Shown: positions 1 to 6,725 of the stretch, one piece after another | How positions within the stretch are numbered: the stretch's first letter is position 1 | How the letters are laid out: each line of letters starts with the position of its first letter | DNA from: JBGTKH01 sp041744735 | GTDB taxonomy: Bacteria; Planctomycetota; Planctomycetia; Pirellulales; Pirellulaceae | DNA length: 12,774 nucleotides | Direction: 5' to 3' | Assembly: GCA_041744735.1 (NCBI GenBank) | Contig: JBGTKH010000270.1 | Location: forward strand, 1-12,774 | Made by a program: the position numbers and the translations under genes | Notes under the pieces: model-generated | What the model saw: only the letters and a program-made list of their open reading frames with translations | The model's database searches: none | What the model was told of the DNA's origin: nothing

Positions 1-81
1 GTTTAACCGCAAGCCGTAGGCGTGCGTTTTTTGCATTACGCAACATCCACCATCGCGCACGCCTGCGGCTTGCGGTTAAAC
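1..81. repeat. Palindromic element, 26-bp arms
   Basis: The arms at 1-26 and 56-81 are inverted copies matching at 25 of 26 positions, around a 29-nt centre. Each arm begins GTTTAACCGCAAGCC at its outer end and contains a small internal hairpin, CGCAAGCC / GGCGTGCG with one mismatch. No ORF crosses it convincingly. The window begins exactly at the arm, so the left flank and any target duplication are unseen. The AGCCG-AGGCG core recurs in the element at 8978-9058. It is read here as a REP-like or MITE-like dispersed repeat; copy number cannot be judged from one window. Confidence 0.8.
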
Positions 82-114
82 GACGGCATGACGAACAGGT
101 GCAATTCCAAAACT

Positions 115-158
115 CGTAAGCGAGGGAATCCGCGTTTTTTACCGCTCCCTCGCTGACG
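115..158. repeat. Palindromic element at the 3' end of the 139-1029 gene
   Basis: CGTAAGCGAGGGA at 115-127 is complementary to 146-158 at 12 of 13 positions, with an 18-nt centre containing a run of six T (135-140). The stop codon (139-141) and last codons of the leftward gene lie inside it; the tail PEASARER is encoded by the right arm. On the leftward transcript the T run reads as A, so this is not a classical intrinsic terminator for that gene, although the hairpin could still protect or end its 3' end. It belongs to the same general class of short dispersed repeats seen across the window. Confidence 0.7.
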
Positions 159-1029
159 CTTCGGGTTTGTGTCGCGAGTTGAAGATCAGTTTTTCGATAA
201 GCCTAAGTGCGTTGTTTTCCCGCAATGCCGATGTTATCTTTGCGTCCGGCTCATCGGCGGGCGGTTCTTGTGCCGGCGGCGCGGTCGACGGTGTTTCGGA
301 CTGCGCGGGAACCTGCTCCGCCGCACCGTTCGTAACGAGTCGATACTTCAGCAGCGGCGGGGAACCAAACGGTCCCGCGCCGGTCAACTCGGCTTCGTCC
401 GGCACGCGCGAACCCATGCGCAAGATCGCCATCGGCCGCCCCAACTCATCGGCGACTTTTAGCGGGTCTTGCGTGGGTGGAATTTCAAAGTACTGCTGCT
501 CGACAGGATCTTCGGGCAGCGGCATCGCCGTGGCCGGACTCTCCAAATAGATGACTCGCGTGACCAACTGCCCGTTCAACGCCATCTCCAACTCTTGCAA
601 GGTGAGTTGAACGGGAATCGGATATCGCGGCGCCTGACCCGGCGGCGGGTAGAGCCGATTGATGACTTCGATCGTCGGATAAACTTCCTGCCCAGCGTTA
701 CGCGGAATCTGCGTTACACGCATCCGGTACACTTGTCCGATCAGCATGCCGGCTTTGACTCGCTCGGCACCAGCCGGCTCATACGCTCCGTTGATCATCA
801 ACGAAATCGAACTGCCGGGCGGCCCGTACACTTCGACCGGCTGAAAGTAGCCCGGCAAAGGACCGCCGCGCACCAATTGCCCCTGTCCAATCGCTCCCGG
901 AGGCAGTTCGGTCGAGTATTGATAATGTACGTCCGCGCGTTGTCCGTGCGCCACAGCCGCGGCGCAGACGGACAGCAACAACATCGTCATCACTCGCAAT
1001 CTGAAGGCCTTTCTCATGACATACTTCAT
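139..1029 (-). CDS. Secreted hypothetical protein, paralogue of the upstream lipoprotein
   Basis: 296 aa. Residues 1-30 form a signal peptide: basic start (MKYVMRKAFRLR), hydrophobic core MLLLSVCAAAVA, likely cleavage near AHG/Q, so the product should be exported. The first Met is used; Met5 is equally possible. The mature part is Pro-rich with no recognised domain. It shares ordered blocks with the 1090-2226 product: YRMRVTQIP...VYPTIEVI against YRLKLTNIP...LYPTIEIG, NGQLVTRVIYLESP against SGNFVTKVIYLPDP, and PMAILRMGSR against IMAIIRLGNK. The two genes are tandem and co-oriented, 60 bp apart, so one transcript is plausible. The C-terminal tail and stop come from a palindromic repeat. No catalytic motif is visible; a structural or envelope-surface role is a guess. 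Confidence 0.8.
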   Translation of the reverse strand: MKYVMRKAFRLRVMTMLLLSVCAAAVAHGQRADVHYQYSTELPPGAIGQGQLVRGGPLPGYFQPVEVYGPPGSSISLMINGAYEPAGAERVKAGMLIGQVYRMRVTQIPRNAGQEVYPTIEVINRLYPPPGQAPRYPIPVQLTLQELEMALNGQLVTRVIYLESPATAMPLPEDPVEQQYFEIPPTQDPLKVADELGRPMAILRMGSRVPDEAELTGAGPFGSPPLLKYRLVTNGAAEQVPAQSETPSTAPPAQEPPADEPDAKITSALRENNALRLIEKLIFNSRHKPEASARER

Positions 1030-1076
1030 TCGTCATTCGGACTTAGTCATTCTTTCGTCATTGGTCATTCGTCATT
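1027..1076. repeat. AATGAC-type heptad array
   Basis: Read on the minus strand, the spacer between the two paralogues is a degenerate run of AATGACG / AATGACC heptads broken by a few other bases, and it reaches the start codon of the downstream gene. The same kind of array is at 4450-4492. It leaves no obvious Shine-Dalgarno sequence in front of the 139-1029 gene. Function is unknown. Confidence 0.7.
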
Positions 1077-1089
1077 TGCCCTTCGTCCG

Positions 1090-2226
1090 CTACCGGCAAT
1101 TCGGGCACGCGCCGCCGTTCGGGCCGTGAGCCGATTGCGGGTGCGGGCGTTGGAACATGTCACCCAGCGGCTGATGATAGCCGGGTGCCGGGTGAATCGT
1201 CTGTTCTTGGATGAACACGTGGCTGGGCGGCTTCGGATAGCTGAAGCCCGGCCTCTGCTGCACGTGAATCTTCACTTGTTCGGTCGGCCGCGGCAGGTGG
1301 AACTGCGTGTGGTTCTTCATGGTGTGCCGCTGCAATCCGGCCGGGCTGCCGAACGGAATGTGCGGCGGGCCAGGCAAACCGATTGGCGTGCCGCTCATCG
1401 GCATCCCGTAGTGCGGCGACGTTACACCGGCCACGTAGTTCGGCACCACATTGCCGCCGCCGGTGATCGGCAGCGGCGCCATCGCGACGGGTCCGCCGGG
1501 GCCATTGAAGTATCCAGCGGTGATGACTTCGGCGCTGCCGTTGAACTCGGGCACCTCGATGTCCTTGTTGCCCAAGCGGATGATGGCCATGATTGCACCG
1601 CGTCGGTCGGCTTCCACGATCGGATCGATGCCCGGATCCAACCGCGTGCTGACCAGCGTCTCGACGCCGGCCAACGCCAACTCTTGGAATTCGGGATCAG
1701 GCAGATAGATCACCTTGGTTACGAAGTTGCCGGACAGCACTTGGTCGAAGTCCTCTTCGGTGAACTGCATGGGGATGGCGTTGTGAGCCAGGTACGCAGC
1801 GCTGCGCGGCGTCGTCGGCCCGATTTCAATCGTCGGGTAGAGCTCCACACCCACGCGGCCCGGGATGTTCGTCAGCTTGAGCCGATAGATGCCGCCCTCG
1901 GGGAAGTTGTGCCGGCCGGGCGTGACCAGCGGTACGGAATCGAAATAGCCGCTGCCGGAGATGTCCCAGCGAACTTGCATCGCGTCGGGCTTGGCGAACA
2001 GGATTTGCACCATTTGCGCCGGTGCCGCCATCATCGGCGGCGGAGGCAACGGGGGCAGCACGCCGGGTCCGGGGCCACCCACGCCGGGGCCGGGCTCTAA
2101 TAACTGTTGAGCGGGCGGAAGATTGTGAGCTTTGCCCACGCGATGGTTGAGCGCCGGCGCAGCACATCCAACCAGGGCGACGGTCAACGCCATCCATAAG
2201 GTCGTGAAAGTTAGACGTACGTTCAT
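1090..2226 (-). CDS. Putative lipoprotein, Pro/Gly-rich, paralogue of the 139-1029 product
   Basis: 378 aa. The N-terminus MNVRLTFTTLWMALTVALVGC ends in a clear lipobox (LVGC, lipidated Cys21) followed by Ala-Ala, so signal peptidase II processing and membrane anchoring are expected. A Pro/Gly-rich linker follows (about residues 45-65). The middle (about 95-225) carries the blocks shared with its downstream neighbour: YRLKLTNIPGRVGVELYPTI, SGNFVTKVIYLPDP and RRGAIMAIIRLGNK. The C-terminal third is rich in Pro, His and Gln and ends ACPNCR, a CxxC pair that could bind metal or form a disulfide. A GGGGGA Shine-Dalgarno lies about 4 nt before the ATG. The family appears to be planctomycete-specific; no function is recognised. 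Confidence 0.82.
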   Translation of the reverse strand: MNVRLTFTTLWMALTVALVGCAAPALNHRVGKAHNLPPAQQLLEPGPGVGGPGPGVLPPLPPPPMMAAPAQMVQILFAKPDAMQVRWDISGSGYFDSVPLVTPGRHNFPEGGIYRLKLTNIPGRVGVELYPTIEIGPTTPRSAAYLAHNAIPMQFTEEDFDQVLSGNFVTKVIYLPDPEFQELALAGVETLVSTRLDPGIDPIVEADRRGAIMAIIRLGNKDIEVPEFNGSAEVITAGYFNGPGGPVAMAPLPITGGGNVVPNYVAGVTSPHYGMPMSGTPIGLPGPPHIPFGSPAGLQRHTMKNHTQFHLPRPTEQVKIHVQQRPGFSYPKPPSHVFIQEQTIHPAPGYHQPLGDMFQRPHPQSAHGPNGGACPNCR

Positions 2227-2264
2227 GATGTCCCCCTACGCAGCGTGCTGTTATCGGTGCATGT

Positions 2265-2353
2265 GTAGGACGGATTGCCAATCCGTCCGCCTGTTCGTGA
2301 AATCTGACTGGTGGTCGATTCGCAGGGCGGGACGGATTGGCCATCCGTCCTCC
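2265..2353. repeat. REPIN-like inverted pair of 21-bp palindromes
   Basis: Two self-complementary units, GGACGGATTGCCAATCCGTCC (2268-2288, written in part) and GGACGGATTGG-CCATCCGTCC (2330-2350), lie in the gap between the divergent lipoprotein and secreted-protein genes. The outer end of the left unit is GTAG (2265-2268); the outer end of the right unit, read on the minus strand, is GGAG (2353-2350). GTAG and GGAG are the head tetranucleotides described for REP sequences moved by RAYT transposases. The rest of the gap (2227-2491) holds only the promoter-like motif listed separately. Confidence 0.75.
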
Positions 2354-2364
2354 TGTGCCGGCGA

Positions 2365-2408
2365 TTGACATGGACCGGCTTCTGCGGTGGGCCTAAAATG
2401 CCGCGGCC
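2365..2408 (+). promoter_or_regulatory. Candidate promoter of the 2492 gene
   Basis: TTGACA at 2365-2370 is followed after 23 bp by TAAAAT (2394-2399) and then directly by a CCGCGGCCC box (2401-2409). A nearly identical arrangement, TTGCTC, 23 bp, TATACT, CCGCGGCCC, precedes the cvpA-family gene. The 23-bp spacing is too long for a standard sigma70 promoter, so the hexamers may be fortuitous, but the repeated layout is notable. A start site near 2406 would exclude the upstream GTG at 2387 as a translation start. Confidence 0.35.
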
Positions 2409-2491
2409 CGACGCGCAGAAAAATGTGTCCGTGGGATTATGTTCGGCGTGCTACAACGGGTTTCTTTGGCAAAACCGACACAACCGGAACA

Positions 2492-3667
2492 ATGAAGACC
2501 AAATTGCCTACTCGGACCGCGCTTGTAGCTGCACTCGCCAGAGTGCGGATGGGAAAATTCCGCGTTCTGGCGAACGCAGCTACCATTGAGATGCTCTCTT
2601 CGCTGACCGCGCTTGTAGCTGCACTCGCCAGAGTGCGGATGGGAAAATTCCGCGTTCTGGCGAACGCCGCTACCATTGAGATGCTCTCTTCGCTGACCGC
2701 GTTGATTTTGCTAGCGATTGCGGCTGACAGCGGCGTGGCACAACCGCGACCGGCTCAGCCCACGGCGGGTCCCGGCGTCAACGTGCCGCTCATTAATTAT
2801 GTCGACGTCAGCGGCGCGACGGCGGCGGCGGCACCGGGTCCCGACGGACAACAATTGATGGCTCAAGCGGCCCGCGAACTATTTCAGCAGCCGGCGCTGG
2901 AAGCCAAGATCCGCCAGCGCATCGACCTGTTCGGGCATCAACTGGTGGGCTCGGGCAGCTACCAGCAATTGGGCGACGGGCCGGAGAAGCTCTTGCGGTT
3001 GGAGTTGAAGTTGCAAGTGGGCAATCAAATCACCAGCCTGCAGCAAGTGAGTGACGGCCGGTTCCTATGGATTCGCCGCGACTTGCCCGGCCAGACCTCG
3101 CTCAGCCGCATCGATCTGAAACAAGTGCGCGACGCGATTCGCGCGTCGGGCCAAACGCCAGCGCCCGATCCGGGCGGCAATTGGATGGCGCTGGGCGGAC
3201 TGCCGCGGCTGCTGCAAGGGTTGAACGAAAACTTCTTGTTCAACTCGCCGCCGCGCGCGGACCAAGTGGGACAAGTGCCGGTGTGGGTGCTGCGAGGACA
3301 ATGGAGGGCCGAACGGCTGGCCGCGCCGCTGCCGAACCAACGCGCCGACATCTTGGCTGGCCGCCCGCCGCGTTTGGAAGAGTTGCCGCCGCGGTTGCCC
3401 GACAGCGTCATGATCACACTGGGCCGCGACGACGTGCTGCCGCTGTTCCCGTATCGCATCGAATACCTGCGGCAAGACGGGGCAGGGCAGGGGAGTGGCG
3501 CCGGCCCGCCGGGGATTGCGTCGCCCCGTTCGCTGGTTACGATGGAACTGTTTGAAGTCCGCCGCCGTGCCGACCTCGACCCGCGCCAATTCGATTACAA
3601 ACCGGGCGATCAAGAAGTGGCGGACCACACCGAGAGTTATTTGAAGAGTCTCGGTCTGAAACCGTAA
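2492..3667 (+). CDS. Secreted hypothetical protein, possibly LolA-like
   Basis: 391 aa from the ATG at 2492; a longer reading from GTG 2387 is unlikely because that segment looks untranslated and non-signal. Residues 9-38 and 39-68 are a 30-residue repeat encoded by a 90-bp palindromic tandem repeat. Removing both gives MKTKLPTRTALILLAIAADS, an ordinary signal peptide with cleavage near GVA/Q. ATGs inside the repeat (2639, 2681) could serve as alternative starts restoring a normal-length signal. The mature part has strand-rich segments such as VSDGRFLWIRRDLPG and VWVLRGQWR, and ends F-D-Y-KPGDQEVADHTESYL, which recalls LolA/LolB-type lipid-binding periplasmic folds. That resemblance is inference only. 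It is transcribed away from the lipoprotein gene. Confidence 0.75.
   Translation: MKTKLPTRTALVAALARVRMGKFRVLANAATIEMLSSLTALVAALARVRMGKFRVLANAATIEMLSSLTALILLAIAADSGVAQPRPAQPTAGPGVNVPLINYVDVSGATAAAAPGPDGQQLMAQAARELFQQPALEAKIRQRIDLFGHQLVGSGSYQQLGDGPEKLLRLELKLQVGNQITSLQQVSDGRFLWIRRDLPGQTSLSRIDLKQVRDAIRASGQTPAPDPGGNWMALGGLPRLLQGLNENFLFNSPPRADQVGQVPVWVLRGQWRAERLAAPLPNQRADILAGRPPRLEELPPRLPDSVMITLGRDDVLPLFPYRIEYLRQDGAGQGSGAGPPGIASPRSLVTMELFEVRRRADLDPRQFDYKPGDQEVADHTESYLKSLGLKP
2515..2701. repeat. Tandem 90-bp REPIN-like unit inside a coding region
   Basis: Two 90-bp copies (2515-2604 and 2605-2694) differ at one base (A2578 against C2668) and are followed by a third GACCGCG (2695-2701). Each copy contains inverted arms (2525-2549/2559-2583 and 2615-2639/2649-2673) with GTAG at each outer end. 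In copy 1 each arm also folds alone: CTGCACTC-GCCA-GAGTGCGG on one side and CTGCGTTC-GCCA-GAACGCGG on the other. GACCGCG before, between and after the copies looks like a 7-bp target duplication. Because 90 is a multiple of three the host reading frame is kept. Confidence 0.9.
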
Positions 3668-3787
3668 TCGTCACGCGGCGTGTGAAGCCATGACGCCGAG
3701 TTGGTCATGCCCAGTATGCCATTTTCTGCTGGGCTTCAGTGGCCGCCCTTTGGGACCGGCTGCAACAGCCATCGCAATCGAGGACGC

Positions 3788-4138
3788 ATGAAACGGATGG
3801 CTGAAGAGAATCCCTACGACCCGCCCAAGCACGCGGCGCGTCCGGCCGCCGTCAGTCCGGTCCCATTGTTGTGGAGTATGGCCACGGTGTTCGTCTCGGC
3901 ATTCGTCGGCGGCATCATGGGCACGGGCATTGGCGTCGCGCTGGGATCGCTAGTGCCCGAATACTATCGATCGGTCTTTCCCCGCGGCGACGATCCGACG
4001 TTCGATCCGGTCGCCGTCGGAATCGGACAAGGCCTGACGCAAGGCGTCGTGTTCGGCGGCATCGTCGGCTTGGTAATTGTCGCGTTGTACTATTGGTACC
4101 GTTTACGATCGGCCGTTCAGTCAGAAGCACAAAACTGA
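3788..4138 (+). CDS. Small two-helix membrane protein
   Basis: 116 aa from ATG 3788, chosen because GAGGAC lies just upstream (3780-3785) and because the next residues MAEENPYDPPK match the short N-terminal NPY-P tag common on small planctomycete membrane proteins; Met4 (3797) is an alternative. The frame is open further upstream to 3701 but that part has no start with a ribosome site. Two hydrophobic segments are visible, about residues 24-50 (Gly-rich, with GIMGTGIGVALG) and about 83-107, separated by a polar loop with RGDD. No known domain. It lies about 120 bp after the 2492-3667 gene and may share its transcript. Confidence 0.7.
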   Translation: MKRMAEENPYDPPKHAARPAAVSPVPLLWSMATVFVSAFVGGIMGTGIGVALGSLVPEYYRSVFPRGDDPTFDPVAVGIGQGLTQGVVFGGIVGLVIVALYYWYRLRSAVQSEAQN

Positions 4139-4352
4139 TCTATCAATGCGACGGCCGCTAGTACGCTCCGATCACTCGGCCGTCATTGTGTTGGTCGGGC
4201 ACGTGGATTGGGTCGCGCAACCCGCCGGGGCGCGGGCCGTGGGGTGCCTACTATGTGCTGTTCCGCTCGAGCATGAAGATCAACGAACCGACTCCCGGTG
4301 CGGCCGACACACGCCCGAACGCAATCAAGCGACGCGTCCGAAACGAAGCGCC

Positions 4353-4366
4353 GTAGGCCGGCCTAC
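4353..4366. repeat. Perfect 14-bp palindrome with GTAG ends
   Basis: GTAGGCCGGCCTAC is fully self-complementary and has the GTAG tetranucleotide at both outer ends, like the larger elements in this window. It could be a worn-down single REP or a chance palindrome. Confidence 0.4.
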
Positions 4367-4449
4367 CCCGATACAAAGTCGCAACCTAGACTACGCTCGT
4401 TGTCATTCCATTTACCGCCGTATCGCCCGCGAGCCTAACAACCACGGGC

Positions 4450-4492
4450 CAATGACAACTGACAACTGACTAATGACCAATGACAACTGACC
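4450..4492. repeat. AATGAC / AACTGAC heptad array
   Basis: Six consecutive 7-bp units alternate between AATGAC and AACTGAC cores, running up to 5 bp before the likely start of the next gene. The array contains several ATG triplets, but in the frame of the downstream gene they run into TGA (ending 4490). It corresponds to the array at 1027-1076 on the other strand. Confidence 0.75.
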
Positions 4493-4496
4493 AACC

Positions 4497-5159
4497 TTGG
4501 CCCGCATCTTCCTCGCTCTATCTCTGTTTTCCGTCGTGCTGCTGGTGGCCAGTATCGTCATCGGGTTCTCGACGGGCGATTTCAACGGTGTCTGGCAGCA
4601 GGATCGAGATGCGTATCGGCAGTGGCAGGATGCTGAGAAGGCCGGATCGCCCGGGCGCGACGAGCTGCGGGACAAGTACTTTGAAATCGACAAATCGTTT
4701 CGCCCATTGTCGCAACGCAAGACCGTACACTTTCTGCTTGGGTTGGTCGCGTCGCTGGTTGCCGTGCTGGTGAACAGCATCACGGTCACATATTTCATCG
4801 GCACCAGCCGCTGGTGCCGCGAAGTGGTCGATCGTTACGGTTTGGACAGCGCACTAGCCGAGCGCAGCAACACGCTTAAACGCAAAACGTTTCCGTGGTC
4901 GCTGGGCGGCATCATGGTCGTGTTAGTCATCGTCGCGCTGGGCGCGCTGGCCGATCCCAGCGCGTGGCCGTTCGAGCGTTCGGCCGAGTGGGTCACGCCG
5001 CACTTGCTGGCCGCCACGATCGGCACCGCCTTGATTGCCTGGTCGTTTCTGATACAAGTCGGCAACATCGGCGCGAACTACGAAGTGATCGAACAGATCC
5101 TGACCGAAGTCCACCGCATCCGCGCCGCACGCGGACTCGATAACGACACTGTAGCTTGA
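4497..5159 (+). CDS. Four-helix integral membrane protein of unknown function
   Basis: 220 aa. The only in-frame start that keeps the first membrane helix is TTG at 4497; the nearest in-frame ATG upstream (4473) meets a stop at 4488. No Shine-Dalgarno is visible because the heptad array fills the leader, so the start is uncertain. Hydrophobic segments lie at about 2-24, 73-97, 134-153 and 167-190. The loop between helices 1 and 2 is charged and polar (DRDAYRQWQDAEKAG) and the C-terminus (VIEQILTEVHRIRAARG) is probably a cytoplasmic helix. The last codons GTA GCT TGA are part of a palindromic arm. No family recognised; dtd follows 108 bp downstream. Confidence 0.72.
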   Translation: MARIFLALSLFSVVLLVASIVIGFSTGDFNGVWQQDRDAYRQWQDAEKAGSPGRDELRDKYFEIDKSFRPLSQRKTVHFLLGLVASLVAVLVNSITVTYFIGTSRWCREVVDRYGLDSALAERSNTLKRKTFPWSLGGIMVVLVIVALGALADPSAWPFERSAEWVTPHLLAATIGTALIAWSFLIQVGNIGANYEVIEQILTEVHRIRAARGLDNDTVA

Positions 5160-5212
5160 CTCTCCGAGTCGAGCATCGTGCAAACGCTCGACTCAGAGAG
5201 TCAAGCTACAGT
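5148..5212. repeat. REPIN-like inverted repeat, 27-bp arms
   Basis: The arms at 5148-5174 and 5186-5212 match at 26 of 27 positions with an 11-nt centre. GTAG stands near each outer end (5151-5154 and, on the minus strand, 5209-5206). Each arm also folds alone: CTTGACTC, three bases, GAGTCGAG with one mismatch. The sequence GTAGCTNNACTCNCC resembles the unit at 2525, suggesting related families. The left arm contains the stop codon of the upstream gene. It could act as a 3'-end stabiliser; there is no T run for intrinsic termination. Confidence 0.85.
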
Positions 5213-5267
5213 TGGCAGGGCAGGGGAGTAGAGTTGCAGCCGTCTCCATTTTAAGGAACAATCAGCC

Positions 5268-5717
5268 ATGCGAGCGTGCGTTCAACGCGTGACTCAAGCC
5301 AGCGTAGCAGTCGACGGCGAGGTCGTCGGCCAGATCGGGCGCGGGCTGTTGGTGCTGTTGGGTGTCGCCGGGGACGACACGGTCGAAGACGCTCATCAAA
5401 TGGCCGACAAGATCATTGGCCTGCGGATCTTCGAAGACGACGACGGCAAGATGAATCGTTCGCTCGAGGAAGCGGGTGGGGCGATGCTGGTGGTCAGCCA
5501 GTTCACACTGCTGGGCGACTGTCGCAAAGGACGCCGACCCAGCTTCGTGCACGCCGCACCGCCGGAGTTGGGCGAGCAACTGTACGAATTGTTCGTGGCC
5601 GCCATTGGGATCCGCGGCATCCCGGTCGCGACCGGCCGCTTCCGCGCACACATGGACGTCTCGCTCGTGAACGACGGTCCCGTGACGCTGCTACTGGACA
5701 GCAAGAGGCTCTTTTGA
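5268..5717 (+). CDS. dtd: D-aminoacyl-tRNA deacylase
   Basis: 149 aa, normal length for bacterial DTD. The enzyme hydrolyses D-aminoacyl-tRNA (and mischarged glycyl-tRNA-Ala) in the cytoplasm, preventing D-amino acids from entering translation. The start MRACVQRVTQASVAVDGEVV is typical. Both diagnostic motifs are present: SQFT at 77-80 with Thr80 in the classical active-site position, and the NDGPVT motif at 135-140 whose Gly137-Pro138 is the cross-subunit chirality filter of the homodimer. AAGGA at 5253-5257 lies 10 nt before the ATG. It is flanked by palindromic repeats on both sides, so it may be transcribed alone. The identity is secure. Confidence 0.97.
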   Translation: MRACVQRVTQASVAVDGEVVGQIGRGLLVLLGVAGDDTVEDAHQMADKIIGLRIFEDDDGKMNRSLEEAGGAMLVVSQFTLLGDCRKGRRPSFVHAAPPELGEQLYELFVAAIGIRGIPVATGRFRAHMDVSLVNDGPVTLLLDSKRLF

Positions 5718-5718
5718 C

Positions 5719-5881
5719 GTGCCACTGCTTGGAATTGAATGTACGCACCACATTTCAGAGCCGACCACAATTCCAAGCAGCGTGCGCGACGTGAGTCGTT
5801 GCCCACGGCACCACGGCACTGCTTGACGTGGTGGCAAGTACAGAGCAACATCAACGTCGATTCCACGTCAAGCAGTGGCAC
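5719..5881. repeat. Nested palindromes between convergent dtd and the YdjM-like gene
   Basis: Three inverted pairs share the core CACTGCTTG: CTGCTTGGAATTG at 5725-5737 with 5768-5780 (13/13); CACTGCTTGACGTGG at 5817-5831 with 5863-5877 (15/15); and an outer pair, GTGCCACTGCTTG at 5719-5731 with 5869-5881 (13/13). The block therefore can fold as two separate hairpins or as one long stem. It starts 2 bp after the dtd stop and ends 4 bp before the end of the converging gene, so it fills the whole convergent gap and may serve as a bidirectional transcript end. Confidence 0.85.
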
Positions 5882-5884
5882 CTC

Positions 5885-6607
5885 TTAACGCAGCAACTTC
5901 TCGCCGTGCTCGATCAACTCGCCCAGCCGCTTCTGTGCTGTCTGCGATACGTGGTGTTCGTGGAATCCTAATTTGCCCATCAGCATCGGGTCGTAATACG
6001 CCCAGGCCACCAACGCGGCCAGCTTGGCGTAGGTGGAGACGTTGGCCCAGCGGCTCTTGCTCCACAGTTTCAGCGCGGTGCCGAACGACTTCTTCAAGCG
6101 GATCGCGCCGCCGCGGAATTCAACGCTCCAAATTTCGTCGAGCACAAGATGCGACATGAACCCGAGCAGCACCGCGCCGGCTTTGAACAGCCGCAGGTTC
6201 ATCTCCTCGCACGAACAGATCAGAAACGCGAGCAGCCCTACCGTCGCCGCCGCCGGCAGACTGTGCCACATCCCGCGATGCACCGTGTAACGGCGAATGA
6301 TCTCCGCCACGCCGAAGCGAATGCCCAAATAGATCAACATGCCGGCCAGCGCGATCGACTCGTGCGACATGCCCATCTGCTGAAAGCGATCGATCATCAA
6401 CATCGGCACGACCGCGGCCGCGAACGCCATGCTCTCGCGCAGCGGCACGCCGCTGCCGCTGTCGATGTCCGGCAACATCCCCGAAACGCTGCACAGCCCC
6501 CCTGCCAACATGCACGTGGGCAGCGGCGCTCCGCACAGATACCCCGTCACTCCGTAACCAAGGCCCAGCACCGTGCTGGTGCCGATGTGAGTTTTGAATC
6601 CGGCCAT
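5885..6607 (-). CDS. YdjM/DUF457-type membrane-bound putative metal-dependent hydrolase
   Basis: 240 aa. It has the layout of the YdjM/DUF457 family (often named LexA-binding inner-membrane putative hydrolase): His7 in a MAGFKTHIG start, GMLPDIDS (Asp47, Asp49), TVHRGMWHSL (His110, His115) and a later GFMSHLVLDEIW (His153, Asp157). These His/Asp residues probably bind metal. Several hydrophobic segments (about 10-42, 60-73, 85-102, 120-132, 143-158) indicate an inner-membrane protein. The substrate is unknown for most of the family. The C-terminal 65 residues are basic and polar. No strong Shine-Dalgarno. It diverges from the cvpA-family gene. Confidence 0.82.
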   Translation of the reverse strand: MAGFKTHIGTSTVLGLGYGVTGYLCGAPLPTCMLAGGLCSVSGMLPDIDSGSGVPLRESMAFAAAVVPMLMIDRFQQMGMSHESIALAGMLIYLGIRFGVAEIIRRYTVHRGMWHSLPAAATVGLLAFLICSCEEMNLRLFKAGAVLLGFMSHLVLDEIWSVEFRGGAIRLKKSFGTALKLWSKSRWANVSTYAKLAALVAWAYYDPMLMGKLGFHEHHVSQTAQKRLGELIEHGEKLLR

Positions 6608-6725
6608 GAGTGTCGATCGTGTTGAAAGAGAAGTGGTGGTCGCACGAGCGGCGAACTGTACTCGCTCGCCGCAGTGGCCGACAAGAGCAATCGGATCGCT
6701 AGCACAACGTGAATTGCTCAGCCAA

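Larger units (their letters stand above)
4139..4496. other. Gap with an orphan open frame, one palindrome and a heptad array
   Basis: No confident gene. A 64-codon open frame on the plus strand (4162-4356, following a TAG) reads GPWGAYYVLFRSSMKINEP in its middle and ends at a TAG within the palindrome GTAGGCCGGCCTAC (4353-4366). Its composition is protein-like but it lacks a start, so it may be the tail of a decayed gene; I could not assign a family. The gap ends in the AATGAC array at 4450-4492. Confidence 0.4.

Noticed and set aside
469..2100. Long plus-strand open frame of 543 codons
   Set aside because: Arg/His-rich, lacks any domain, and runs antisense across two genes with signal peptides, paralogous cores and a lipobox; a high-GC shadow.
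2387..2491. Upstream GTG start extending the 2492 gene by 35 residues
   Set aside because: The extension lies before a signal peptide, has Cys/Arg-rich non-signal text and would begin upstream of the predicted transcription start.
2515..2701. CRISPR-like direct repeat
   Set aside because: Only two adjacent copies with no spacers, in a coding frame, and internally palindromic with GTAG heads.
5148..5212. Rho-independent terminator of the 4497-5159 gene
   Set aside because: Strong stem but no T run on either side; better described as a dispersed repeat, though it may influence 3' ends.
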